Shown here: piece by piece, positions 9,462 through 16,668 of the stretch
Layout: the number at the start of each line of letters is the position of its first letter
Position numbering within the stretch: position 1 is the first letter of the stretch
Assembly (NCBI GenBank): GCA_964385405.1
Contig: CAYLOT010000004.1
Coordinates: forward strand, 1-64,000
Length of the DNA: 64,000 bases
Direction: 5' to 3'
Source of the DNA: CAIZGX01 sp964385405
GTDB lineage: Bacteria > Bacteroidota > Bacteroidia > Flavobacteriales_D > Sanyastnellaceae
Notes under the pieces: model-generated
Database searches by the model: none
What the model saw: the letters and a program-made list of their open reading frames with translations, nothing else
What the model was told of the DNA's origin: nothing
Made by a program: the position numbers and the translations under genes

Positions 9462-9482
9462 CCTGAAGTTCTTCAGGAGTTT
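9462..9482 (+). terminator. Small hairpin after the RND gene
   Basis: CCTGAAG (9462-9468) pairs with CTTCAGG (9471-9477) across a TT loop, starting 3 bp after the stop codon, with a short T-rich tail. It may be a first termination point, weaker than the one at 9500. Confidence 0.4.
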
Positions 9483-9499
9483 TGGTTAAGGTTTAGGGG

Positions 9500-9531
9500 A
9501 AAGTCCTCGACAACGGTCGGGGACTTTTTCT
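9500..9531 (+). terminator. Intrinsic terminator of the efflux operon
   Basis: A 12-bp stem (9500-9511 with 9516-9527, one G-T wobble) closes on an AACG loop and runs straight into TTTTTC. It ends the tetR-tolC-MFP-RND transcription unit. Confidence 0.8.
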
Positions 9532-9764
9532 TTCCCCCACCTTCTGTGGGGGCATTTCGAATGTCGCTCGATAAACGAGCTCGATTTCTATTGGGACATG
9601 CTCCAATTTTAATTTCACAAATCGTCGAAGACACTCGCCGAAGGCTTTCGCGGCTCTGCCACAATTAATACTTTCTTAAGAATGAGAAACAGAAACAGAA
9701 TGAGTTTTTTCTTACCTATTCTTCCCTTTCTTAACTTCACTTAAAGACATTCACTGAAAGTTTG
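9532..9764. other. Intergenic stretch with several hairpins, no supported gene
   Basis: The segment has a strong 7-bp GC hairpin (CCCCCAC at 9534-9540 with GTGGGGG at 9546-9552) and a GCTCG/CGAGC hairpin (9566-9580). It also has small gaa-loop hairpins (GTCgaaGAC, GCCgaaGGC) near 9625-9650. A low-complexity run rich in aacagaatgag and cttcccctttcttaactt follows at about 9680-9745 and resembles one at 14474-14566. The 63-codon minus-strand frame here has no recognisable features and I do not call it. Confidence 0.5.
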
Positions 9765-9809
9765 ATCGCAGCGCGATTGATCATCGAAGATGATTGATCA
9801 CGAAGTGAT
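9765..9809. repeat. Three-unit hairpin array with TG spacers
   Basis: ATCGCagcGCGAT (9765-9777), ATCATCgaaGATGAT (9780-9794) and ATCACgaaGTGAT (9797-9809) are separated by TG. The design is the same as the large array at 2502-2857, and two stems differ. It lies 30 bp upstream of the next gene's -7 box. Confidence 0.85.
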
Positions 9810-9839
9810 TTGTCCCCTTTCTTCCCTTTGAAACAGCCG

Positions 9840-9847
9840 TATATTTG
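9840..9847 (+). promoter_or_regulatory. Predicted -7 box of the CPBP gene
   Basis: TATATTTG matches TAnnTTTG exactly and ends 4 nt before the ATG at 9852, predicting a transcript start at the start codon. This favours 9852 over the upstream TTG at 9810. Confidence 0.55.
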
Positions 9848-9851
9848 CAAT

Positions 9852-10724
9852 ATGTTCAACTTCCTTTCCCCAAAAAACCAAGCCCTCATCGCACTAACCT
9901 TCTTCGGGTTTATCTACATGATTGGACAGCTTTTTTTTATTGGTGGATTGTATTTTTATTGTGGAAGTCAGGAGGCGGTGGATGCGGTGTTAGCGAATTC
10001 GAAAATTGATCAGCAAGTCTTTTTATTTGTTTTAACGTTGAACGCATTCATTCAGTTGGGTGTGGGGTTTGGACCGTTGCTCATAGCGCAAAAGTGGTTA
10101 ACGAAAGTGGAATGGACATCGTTTAAATGGAAGGGAGGAAAAGCAACCTTGCTGGGATTGGTGGTGATGGGCATAGGCATTCCGTTCATTTATTATTTTT
10201 CTGCGAAGGTTGAATCGCTCTTGCCTTCGTGGATGTTAGAGAACGCCATGGAAGACGACAGCAATGCGTTTTACCAGCAGTTGGGCGCGTTGTCGAAGGT
10301 TCATCCGTTTGTGGTTTTGCTTTCTACGGTAATTATTGCGCCATTAACCGAAGAGCTTATGTTCCGCGGATTGATTCAGGGCGTTATAAAAAGCTGGACC
10401 AACTCGAAGCACTGGGCCGTTTGGATATCGGCCATCTTGTTTGCCACCATTCATTTTCACGTTGCAGGATTTTTACCGCGAATGTTGTTGGGTGCATTAA
10501 TGGGTTATTTCGTGTTGTATTCCGGAAGCATTTGGACAGCAGTTATGATGCACCTTTCGTTCAACGCTTTCAGCCTCGGACTCACTATTTTCCCCTTCGC
10601 CGGAAAGCTTTTCATGCATATTGTCAACGGCTGGTTTTTCCCTGCGGTGAGTGTGTGGTTGGCGATTAGTGTTTGGGTGTGGGGTAAGTCGAGACTGGTT
10701 AACCGAGAAATCGCTCAAGCGTAA
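9852..10724 (+). CDS. CPBP-family intramembrane metalloprotease (Abi/Rce1-like)
   Basis: This 290-aa polytopic membrane protein carries the CPBP/Abi signature. The first motif is EELMFRG (paired Glu plus Arg, residues about 178-184). The second is a TIHFHVAGF-type helix with a catalytic His, and the third a late MHLSFNA motif with another conserved His. Family members cleave or process membrane substrates, and some in other bacteria confer bacteriocin immunity; the substrate here is unknown. Six to eight hydrophobic segments are visible. The start is set by the -7 box 4 nt upstream. It is monocistronic and preceded by a short hairpin array. Confidence 0.85.
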   Translation: MFNFLSPKNQALIALTFFGFIYMIGQLFFIGGLYFYCGSQEAVDAVLANSKIDQQVFLFVLTLNAFIQLGVGFGPLLIAQKWLTKVEWTSFKWKGGKATLLGLVVMGIGIPFIYYFSAKVESLLPSWMLENAMEDDSNAFYQQLGALSKVHPFVVLLSTVIIAPLTEELMFRGLIQGVIKSWTNSKHWAVWISAILFATIHFHVAGFLPRMLLGALMGYFVLYSGSIWTAVMMHLSFNAFSLGLTIFPFAGKLFMHIVNGWFFPAVSVWLAISVWVWGKSRLVNREIAQA

Positions 10725-11089
10725 TCATTAAGACACTTAAGAACAGCAAGGGTGCAATACGAATCTTGCTTAGCCAAATCATTCGCTTGTTTTTTCTATG
10801 GAATGCATCGAGATGATAAATTTTCCCATCTCTTTCAAAGGACACTGTTTTATCAATGTGGTTTTCTGTTGTTGGGAGTGGATTAAATTGAGTTTCTTAT
10901 TGAGGCACAAGATTTTTTGTTGAATAGTTTTTTAAGAAATAATTCGCAACGATTAGTTGTAAAATCCTTCGAAGTGGGCACAGCGACCGACTTTTCAACT
11001 TCATATTCCAATACGACTTTTCAATTAAGGGCTCAAAATGGGCCACCTCTTGAATTTGAGTAAATTAAGTTTTTCGTTTTTTATAGCGC
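10725..11089. other. 365-bp intergenic region, no gene seen
   Basis: No feature beyond scattered AT-rich sequence is supported. A minus-strand frame of about 50 codons (near 10915-11065) lacks a start at its 5' end and resembles nothing I recognise, so it may be chance or gene debris. Confidence 0.4.
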
Positions 11090-11097
11090 TACATTTA
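11090..11097 (+). promoter_or_regulatory. Possible -7 box of the ABC permease gene
   Basis: TACATTTA resembles TAnnTTTG with the final G replaced, and ends 4 nt before the ATG at 11102, the spacing seen at other promoters in this window. Confidence 0.35.
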
Positions 11098-11101
11098 CAC
11101 G

Positions 11102-12352
11102 ATGAAATTCCTCCTCCTTCAACTCAAAGAAGCGTTCGCCTTTGCCACACAGTCGCTGGTGGTGAATAAATTGCGGACGGTGCTTTCGTTGTTCGGAGTG
11201 ACGATTGGAATTTTCTCGATCATTTTTGTGTTGAGCATTGTAGACAGCATGGAGGCCGATATGAAAGAAGGACTGTCTGTTATGGGCTCTGATTTGTTAT
11301 TCATTCAGAAATGGCCCATGGGTCCCGAAAAGCAAGGTGGAGAATACGAGTGGTGGAAATACTGGCAGCGCAGACAACCGAGCAAGGAAGATCTCGATCT
11401 ACTGAAAGCGGAAATCAATTCATTCTCGGTTGCTTCCATTCAAGTGCGCACTTCAAAAACCATTGAACACGAAAACAATTCGCTGGAAGGAGTTGGTTTT
11501 CTTGGAGTGGGTTACGACTACATTCAAGCCATTGATTTAAAAATTGAAAAGGGACGCTACTTCTCGCAAATGGAATGCGACGGTGGAAGACCTGTTGCAC
11601 TTATCGGATACTCGTTGGCAGAACAATTGTTCGGTGCGGAATATCCGGTTGGAAAGGACATTAAAATTCAAGGACAACGAGCGGAAGTAATAGGGGTGAT
11701 GGCGAAGGAAGGCTCTTCGCTATTTGGCGGTGAGCGCGATCTTTCAGTCTATGTGCCTTACGAATACGCGCAGCGATTCGTGGGAGATATGGACGACGTG
11801 ACGCTGCTTGTTAAGGCGAAGGATGACATGGATATAGAAACATTGAAAGGCGATGTGATGTCTGTCTTCCGCGGAATTCGCGGTATTCGTCCAACAGAAG
11901 AAAACGATTTCAGTGTCATTGATTCCAGCATGATTAGCGAAATGGTGAACAGCATCGTAGGTGTCTTCAACGTGGCGGGAATGTTCATTGGCATTTTCGC
12001 CATTCTGGTAGGAGCCTTCAGCATTGCAAACATCATGTTCGTCTCAGTGAAGGAACGGACCAATATCATTGGCATTCAAAAGGCTCTTGGAGCAAAGCGC
12101 TATTTCATTCTATTGCAATTTTTGTTTGAATCGATGCTGCTCTGTCTTGTGGGTGGAGTCTTCGGATTGCTCTTGGTTTACGGAGTGCATTCGCTGTTGA
12201 ATGGGGCCACCGATTTTCATTTCTTCCTTCCTATGAGTCGAATTGCTTTGGGAGTAATAGTTTCTTTGGTAGTGGGTTTGGTAGCAGGATTTATTCCTGC
12301 GTTGCGCGCGGCGAATCTCAGCCCCGTGGATGCCATCAGGTCTGCTGGTTAA
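11102..12352 (+). CDS. MacB/FtsX-type ABC transporter permease
   Basis: This 416-aa inner-membrane protein has the MacB layout. There is one N-terminal TM (about residues 20-45, after SLVVNKLRTVLSLFGVTIGI) and a periplasmic MacB-core domain (about 50-275). Three C-terminal TMs follow, with the FtsX motif VKERTNIIGIQKALGAKR (about 321-338). Such permeases move lipoproteins, peptides or drugs by mechanotransmission together with a separate ATPase. No ATPase gene is adjacent, so the partner must be encoded elsewhere. Its stop shares TTAA with the stop of the convergent gene. Confidence 0.88.
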   Translation: MKFLLLQLKEAFAFATQSLVVNKLRTVLSLFGVTIGIFSIIFVLSIVDSMEADMKEGLSVMGSDLLFIQKWPMGPEKQGGEYEWWKYWQRRQPSKEDLDLLKAEINSFSVASIQVRTSKTIEHENNSLEGVGFLGVGYDYIQAIDLKIEKGRYFSQMECDGGRPVALIGYSLAEQLFGAEYPVGKDIKIQGQRAEVIGVMAKEGSSLFGGERDLSVYVPYEYAQRFVGDMDDVTLLVKAKDDMDIETLKGDVMSVFRGIRGIRPTEENDFSVIDSSMISEMVNSIVGVFNVAGMFIGIFAILVGAFSIANIMFVSVKERTNIIGIQKALGAKRYFILLQFLFESMLLCLVGGVFGLLLVYGVHSLLNGATDFHFFLPMSRIALGVIVSLVVGLVAGFIPALRAANLSPVDAIRSAG

Positions 12353-13074
12353 AAGCCAAATGTTAAACCGAATTGGATAATCTGGCGATTGGTTTTGGTG
12401 GTGCCGGTAGTGTAAATTAGATCGGTATTGTTCTGAATGGTTACTGTTTCGGGAATGACGTATTGTGCTTTGCCGCCTTGAATGTTTTCGTAGCGAAGAT
12501 CGAACCAAACGTTTCTTGCATTCTTTGTGCGAAAGCGAAATCCAAGAGCATATCCATATAAAAATGAAATGCTGCTCTGCTGAACTTTTGCGTCTTCAAC
12601 CGAAGAAAATCCACCGCTGTTTTGAACGGAAATATCGGTTTTCGTAGAGAAGCTTTCTATGCCCGCCAGACCTTCAGCATAAGGTTGAAAGAAGCCGTTG
12701 AACGGACGAATGCGAAGCAATCCTTGGTAACGGTAATTGTTGTGTCTTACGCGATACGTCCCGTCGTTGAAGACGGTATCTCCCGACACGTTTGTTCCTC
12801 CGAAAACAGAAATGTCTTGATCCAACGCGCCCATTTGATTCCAGGAGAATTGAAATCCCCAATCGAAAGGCGATTGTTTTATCGGATAAGAAAAAGTTCC
12901 TGATAGTCCTATAGGGTTTTCGGTGTAATGATCGGCATATTCTCCCATGGGTTGCACAAACTGCACTCCGAATCCAATTGTGGCATTGCGCGGGTTGCGC
13001 TCGGAATAACTTTTTTCTTGCGCAAAACTGAATAAGGAAGTCAACACAAACGAGAGGACAAGGAGCTTTTTCAT
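12349..13074 (-). CDS. Outer membrane beta-barrel protein, porin-like (PF13505/13568 type)
   Basis: This 241-aa protein has a signal peptide ending FSFAQ and a small barrel of alternating aromatic strands, closing with a C-terminal Phe (FGLTFGF), the usual OM assembly signal. Residues around 25-45 (ATIGFGVQFVQPMGEYA) resemble the start of the outer-membrane protein beta-barrel domain. I chose the ATG at 13074 because the signal peptide begins there; an upstream start at 13098 would add eight charged residues. The function is unknown. It is convergent with the permease gene (4-bp overlap) and divergent from rfbD. Confidence 0.7.
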   Translation of the reverse strand: MKKLLVLSFVLTSLFSFAQEKSYSERNPRNATIGFGVQFVQPMGEYADHYTENPIGLSGTFSYPIKQSPFDWGFQFSWNQMGALDQDISVFGGTNVSGDTVFNDGTYRVRHNNYRYQGLLRIRPFNGFFQPYAEGLAGIESFSTKTDISVQNSGGFSSVEDAKVQQSSISFLYGYALGFRFRTKNARNVWFDLRYENIQGGKAQYVIPETVTIQNNTDLIYTTGTTKTNRQIIQFGLTFGF

Positions 13075-13112
13075 AATAATTTTTTTGGAGCCTTTCAAAA
13101 GTTATACCCAAA

Positions 13113-13120
13113 CAAAGTTA
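13113..13120 (-). promoter_or_regulatory. Predicted -7 box of the OM barrel gene
   Basis: On the minus strand TAACTTTG (13120 down to 13113) follows a TTTTG with a 16-bp spacer. The leader to the ATG at 13074 would be about 35 nt. Confidence 0.5.
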
Positions 13121-13128
13121 AGTCGTTT

Positions 13129-13136
13129 TAACTTCG
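13129..13136 (+). promoter_or_regulatory. Predicted -7 box of rfbD
   Basis: TAACTTCG ends 6 nt before the ATG at 13143. The two divergent -7 boxes are only 8 bp apart, so the two promoters overlap and RNA polymerase could not bind both at once. Confidence 0.5.
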
Positions 13137-13142
13137 CAAAAC

Positions 13143-13976
13143 ATGAGTAATGCATCAATTTGGATATTGGGAAAAACGGGTCAGTTGGCACAGTGCTTTG
13201 CCGATTCGTTTAAAGAAGAAACTTCAGCAAACATTCGCTTTTTCGGACGCGATGAAGTCGATTTCGAAAACGATTTGTTCGAGCAGCTTTCAGAGTTAAA
13301 TGACATTCCAGATGTCATTATCAATACCGTTGCTTACACAGCAGTTGACAAAGCCGAATCTGAAGAAGAACTCGCGCACCGCGTGAATGCTGAAGCAGTG
13401 GGTGAACTGGCAGATTTCTGTTCGTTGCACGACATTGTGCTCATTCATTTTTCAACCGACTATGTTTTCAACGGAGAAAAGAATTCTCCTTACACGGAAG
13501 ACGACGAATGTCATCCGCTAGGCGTTTACGGAAGAACCAAACGAGAAGGAGAATCAGCGGTATTGGAATGTGAGACAGGCATTGTCATTCGTTTAAGCTG
13601 GTTGTATTCCAACTATGGAAAAAACTTTTACCTAACCATGAAGAACGCCATGGCTTCCGATTCCTCGTGTGAGCTTCGTGTGGTGAACGACCAAGTTGGC
13701 TGTCCAACAGACGCTTCCGACGTCGCGAATTCAGTTTCATCATACATTCTAAACTGCCTAAACGAAAAAACCGAATGGACGTTCGGTCTCTTTCATTTCA
13801 CGGGATACGAGGTTATTTCGTGGTACGATTTTGCCGTTCAGATTAAGAATGAATTTGGTTTTTCGAATACGATCTTACCCATTTCAACTTCGGAATATCC
13901 AACGGCTGCGAAGCGTCCTGCTTATTCAAAGCTCAATTCCAAAAACCCATTGTTCGCCTCACCTGCCAAAAGTTGA
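13143..13976 (+). CDS. rfbD: dTDP-4-dehydrorhamnose reductase, short C-terminus
   Basis: The enzyme reduces dTDP-4-keto-L-rhamnose with NAD(P)H, the last step of dTDP-L-rhamnose synthesis for surface polysaccharide. The 277-aa protein has an N-terminal nucleotide-binding motif (LGKTGQLAQ), STDYVFNGE with the conserved Thr/Asp/Tyr region, and the catalytic YGRTKREGE (Tyr-x3-Lys). After AAKRPAYSKL it ends abruptly with about 15 residues that are antisense to ogt. Relatives usually continue with a helix ending near a W-x-x-S/A-L motif. No rfbA, rfbB or rfbC gene is adjacent. Function is likely but the tail may be abnormal. Confidence 0.85.
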   Translation: MSNASIWILGKTGQLAQCFADSFKEETSANIRFFGRDEVDFENDLFEQLSELNDIPDVIINTVAYTAVDKAESEEELAHRVNAEAVGELADFCSLHDIVLIHFSTDYVFNGEKNSPYTEDDECHPLGVYGRTKREGESAVLECETGIVIRLSWLYSNYGKNFYLTMKNAMASDSSCELRVVNDQVGCPTDASDVANSVSSYILNCLNEKTEWTFGLFHFTGYEVISWYDFAVQIKNEFGFSNTILPISTSEYPTAAKRPAYSKLNSKNPLFASPAKS

Positions 13977-14404
13977 CGCTTCCTCGGAATGCCACCTGCG
14001 AAACCAGTGAGAGCGCCATTCTTCCCAATAACGCGATGACAAGGAATAATAATCGCAATTGGATTTTTCCCTATGGCTTGTCCAACTGCGCGAATGGCTT
14101 TTTTATTTCCATATTGAAGAGAAACCCATTCATAGGATTTCGTTGCTGAAAATTCAATTTGAAGGAGAATGTTCCAGATCTTTTTCTGGAATTCTGTTCC
14201 GGAAGGAAGAAGCGGTAAATCGAAGGTTTGACGGGTATTTGCGAAGTATTCCTGCAATTGATTCTTCGCTGTTTCCAATATGTCACACGAACGTTGTTCC
14301 TTCAATTCCTCATCGGCAAAATCAACACGCGTTATGTTTTTTCCGTCGGAAAACAAATGGAGATAACCGATTTTGAAATGATGGCTGATTTGGAAAGATG
14401 TCAT
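13922..14404 (-). CDS. ogt: Methylated-DNA--protein-cysteine S-methyltransferase
   Basis: This suicide enzyme repairs O6-alkylguanine by moving the alkyl group to its own cysteine. The 160-aa protein has the Ada/Ogt two-domain layout. The active site is IIIPCHRVIG (Cys122), and the RAVGQAIGKNP helix of the DNA-binding domain precedes it. The family normally ends soon after the PRKRQLL segment. Here an extra tail of about 12 residues (starting GEANNGF) is encoded opposite the end of rfbD, giving a 55-bp tail-to-tail overlap. The start ATG at 14404 is the only good choice. Confidence 0.9.
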   Translation of the reverse strand: MTSFQISHHFKIGYLHLFSDGKNITRVDFADEELKEQRSCDILETAKNQLQEYFANTRQTFDLPLLPSGTEFQKKIWNILLQIEFSATKSYEWVSLQYGNKKAIRAVGQAIGKNPIAIIIPCHRVIGKNGALTGFAGGIPRKRQLLAGEANNGFLELSFE

Positions 14405-14559
14405 TTTATTTGTTTCAAGTATTTTTTTATTCTCATTCTCCTACTGTTTCTGTTTCTTAAAGAATCTTTGCAATCAAAGCAATGTTAAAGAATGAGAGTG
14501 ACAAACAGAATGAGAATGAGAAATAATTCTTCCCCTCTCTTCCCCTTTCTTAACTTCTC
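14405..14559. other. Low-complexity intergenic region resembling 9680-9745
   Basis: The run at about 14474-14566 contains agaatgaga, aacagaatgag and cttcccctttcttaactt, in the same order as the segment at about 9675-9745. A small CTTTG/CAAAG hairpin lies near 14471-14484. No gene is supported. It may be a dispersed degenerate repeat or simply purine/pyrimidine-skewed sequence. Confidence 0.4.
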
Positions 14560-15153
14560 TTACCTATTGCATCCATATAATCCATGGCTGAGTATGAAAG
14601 CCAAAACTTGCTCAGTGACTTGAGCCGAATTTCCATCATTCGCAAGGGTTTCTCGAATTTGTGTTGAAGAAATATCCATCGCTTCAAAAGCAATAAACTC
14701 AAACTGTTTCGGATAATCTTGAACCAATGAATGTCGTTCAAATTGATTCTCCATCTCCCGAGAGCAAACGAGGAATTTCACTTCGCGAATTAATTCTTCG
14801 TACTTATACCAAGCGGGAAGCGAGTTCACCACATCGGTTCCACAGAGAATGTGAAAGTGAAAAGATGGGTGTTCTTCTTTCAATTTGCGAATGGTGTGAA
14901 TCGTATACGAAGGCGTGGGCATGTCGAATTCAATCGTACAGATTTTCATCTTGCTTTCGTTCTGAAGGGCAAGTGAAACCATGTGCGCGCGGTCGTTGGC
15001 AGAGGCAAGGGTGTTAAGCGACTTCAAAGGATTGTGCGGACTAACCACGAACCAGACTTCATCGCATTTGTTTGATTGAAGCGCTGCATGGGCCATGGCG
15101 AGATGACCGTTGTGAACGGGATTAAACGATCCAAAGAGAAGAGCTATGTTCAT
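14560..15153 (-). CDS. nadD: Nicotinate-nucleotide adenylyltransferase
   Basis: The enzyme adenylates nicotinate mononucleotide with ATP in NAD biosynthesis. The 197-aa protein is full length for NadD. It begins with the nucleotidyltransferase motif GSFNPVHNGH (the family's GxFxPxHxGH) and carries the ATP-binding ISSTQIRE near residues 167-174. It overlaps the gmk stop by 4 bp (ATGA), so translation is coupled in a yicC-gmk-nadD operon. Confidence 0.95.
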   Translation of the reverse strand: MNIALLFGSFNPVHNGHLAMAHAALQSNKCDEVWFVVSPHNPLKSLNTLASANDRAHMVSLALQNESKMKICTIEFDMPTPSYTIHTIRKLKEEHPSFHFHILCGTDVVNSLPAWYKYEELIREVKFLVCSREMENQFERHSLVQDYPKQFEFIAFEAMDISSTQIRETLANDGNSAQVTEQVLAFILSHGLYGCNR

Positions 15154-15734
15154 TCAGCAAGAAAGTCGTTCACTAATTTAAGTGCTTCTGCTTTCGCCAC
15201 GTCGAGGTTATCGTTCACCAAGCGCACATCGAATTTATTCGCGTAAGTCAGCTCCAATCCGGCTTTTGCCATGCGCTGCTTAATTTTTTCTTCGGTTTCG
15301 GTAGATCTACTTTGAAGTCTCTCCATAAGTGCGGCTTCGCTTGGAGGCTGCACAAATACTGCCAATGCGCGGTGATGAAATATTTCCTTCAGATGAAGTC
15401 CGCCAACTACATCTACATCGAAGATCACATGCTTACCACTTTTCCAAATACGTTCCACCTCACTTTTAAGTGTTCCGTATTTCGTTCCAGCATAAACTTC
15501 TTCCCACTCTACGAATTCGTTGTTATCAATTTTATTTTGAAACTCTTCGTTGGTGAGGAAGTGATAATCTTTTCCGTCTACTTCTTCTCCACGACGCTCG
15601 CGCGAAGTGGCACTTACGCTGAAAGCCAGCATGAGCGCGGGCTCAGAGAGCAAATATCTTACAAGCGTTGTTTTACCCGCGCCGCTAGGAGCAGAGAAAA
15701 TAATGGCTTTTCCTTTAACTTGACTAGAGAACAT
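15150..15734 (-). CDS. gmk: Guanylate kinase
   Basis: The enzyme phosphorylates GMP to GDP with ATP. The 194-aa protein has the P-loop SAPSGAGKTTL (residues about 14-24), the GMP-binding stretch SATSRERRGEEVDGKDYHF, and the FDVDVVGG Walker B-like segment. Length is normal. It overlaps yicC by 11 bp upstream and nadD by 4 bp downstream, a gene order common in Bacteroidota. Confidence 0.96.
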   Translation of the reverse strand: MFSSQVKGKAIIFSAPSGAGKTTLVRYLLSEPALMLAFSVSATSRERRGEEVDGKDYHFLTNEEFQNKIDNNEFVEWEEVYAGTKYGTLKSEVERIWKSGKHVIFDVDVVGGLHLKEIFHHRALAVFVQPPSEAALMERLQSRSTETEEKIKQRMAKAGLELTYANKFDVRLVNDNLDVAKAEALKLVNDFLAE

Positions 15735-16593
15735 TGTTGATTTGTTCTTTGATTTTTTCTAGCTCATCTTTCATCTCTACCACCATGCGTTGCATCGCTG
15801 CATCGTTGGCTTTTGAACCAATGGTGTTGATTTCTCTTCCGATTTCTTGAGAGATAAATCCTAGTTTTCTTCCTTGCGCACCACCGTTTAATTCTTCGTT
15901 GAACATCTCGCAGTTCGAAAGTAAACGCTGTAATTCTTCAGAAACATCGAGCTTTTCCAAATAGTAAATCAACTCTTGCTCGAATCTATTCTCGTCTATT
16001 TTTTCCTTCCCAACCAATTCATCCAATTGCGCTTTAATACGCTCTCTAGTTTTTTCCTTACGCTCTTCCATAGGCACAATAAGGTCTTCACGCAAACGAA
16101 GAATATTCGCAATTCGCATTTCGAATTCCTTTTGAAGTTTCGCCCCTTCCGCTTGTCTGTAATTTTCGAATTGTTCAAACGCTTGTTGTACAAGCGCAGC
16201 AATACTGTTCCATTCGTCTTCAGTAGGCTCTGCCTGCTCGAACTTCATGACTTCAGGCATACGCATAAGCGTAGCCAAGATATCTGCAGAACCTAGGTCT
16301 TTTCCTTCCTTCCATGCCGTAAGTTCGTTGTAATACGAATTCATTAAGTCGGTATCGAGGTGCATGCGTTTTTCGCCGCTGTTGTTTTCAATATATATTG
16401 AAACCTCGGACTTTCCGCGAATGACAAGCTCTCCATAGGCAGAACGAAGCTCAAGTTCTTTATCGCGATAAACACTCGGAACGCGCACACTCAAGTCTAG
16501 TCCTTTGCTGTTGAGCGAGCGCACTTCAGCCGAGAACTTTTTGGTTTCTTTCTGAAGTTCGGCTTTACCGTAGCCGGTCATAGATCTTAACAT
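15724..16593 (-). CDS. yicC: YicC-family endoribonuclease
   Basis: YicC-type proteins are endoribonucleases implicated in small-RNA turnover. The 289-aa protein starts with the family signature MLRSMTGYGKAE and has the long central coiled coil. It ends with the DUF1732-type C-terminus GFISQEIGREINTIGSKANDAAMQ. It is the first gene of the yicC-gmk-nadD operon. A TATCTTTG box lies 17 nt upstream of its ATG on the minus strand, divergent from hemH. Confidence 0.92.
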   Translation of the reverse strand: MLRSMTGYGKAELQKETKKFSAEVRSLNSKGLDLSVRVPSVYRDKELELRSAYGELVIRGKSEVSIYIENNSGEKRMHLDTDLMNSYYNELTAWKEGKDLGSADILATLMRMPEVMKFEQAEPTEDEWNSIAALVQQAFEQFENYRQAEGAKLQKEFEMRIANILRLREDLIVPMEERKEKTRERIKAQLDELVGKEKIDENRFEQELIYYLEKLDVSEELQRLLSNCEMFNEELNGGAQGRKLGFISQEIGREINTIGSKANDAAMQRMVVEMKDELEKIKEQINNVL

Positions 16594-16610
16594 GTGTGCA
16601 ATTTTGCATG

Positions 16611-16618
16611 CAAAGATA
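16611..16618 (-). promoter_or_regulatory. Predicted -7 box of the yicC operon
   Basis: TATCTTTG on the minus strand (16618 to 16611) matches TAnnTTTG, with the ATG 17 nt further on. Confidence 0.6.
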
Positions 16619-16630
16619 CAACATTGAACA

Positions 16631-16660
16631 TTGGAGGTTAAAGAATGTTGTTTTCCTTTG
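16631..16660 (+). promoter_or_regulatory. Predicted promoter of hemH
   Basis: TTG at 16631-16633 and TTCCTTTG at 16653-16660 are 19 bp apart, the usual Bacteroidota spacing, though the -7 box has T-T instead of T-A. It ends 8 nt before the ATG at 16669, which makes the ATG at 16645 an unlikely start. Confidence 0.5.
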
Positions 16661-16668
16661 CAGACGAA

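Noticed and set aside
9473..9664. 63-codon minus-strand frame
   Set aside because: It spans the efflux-operon terminator and several hairpins and resembles no protein family.
10915..11065. Minus-strand open frame of about 50 codons upstream of the ABC permease
   Set aside because: It has a stop just before its 5' end, no start at a sensible place and no similarity that I recognise.
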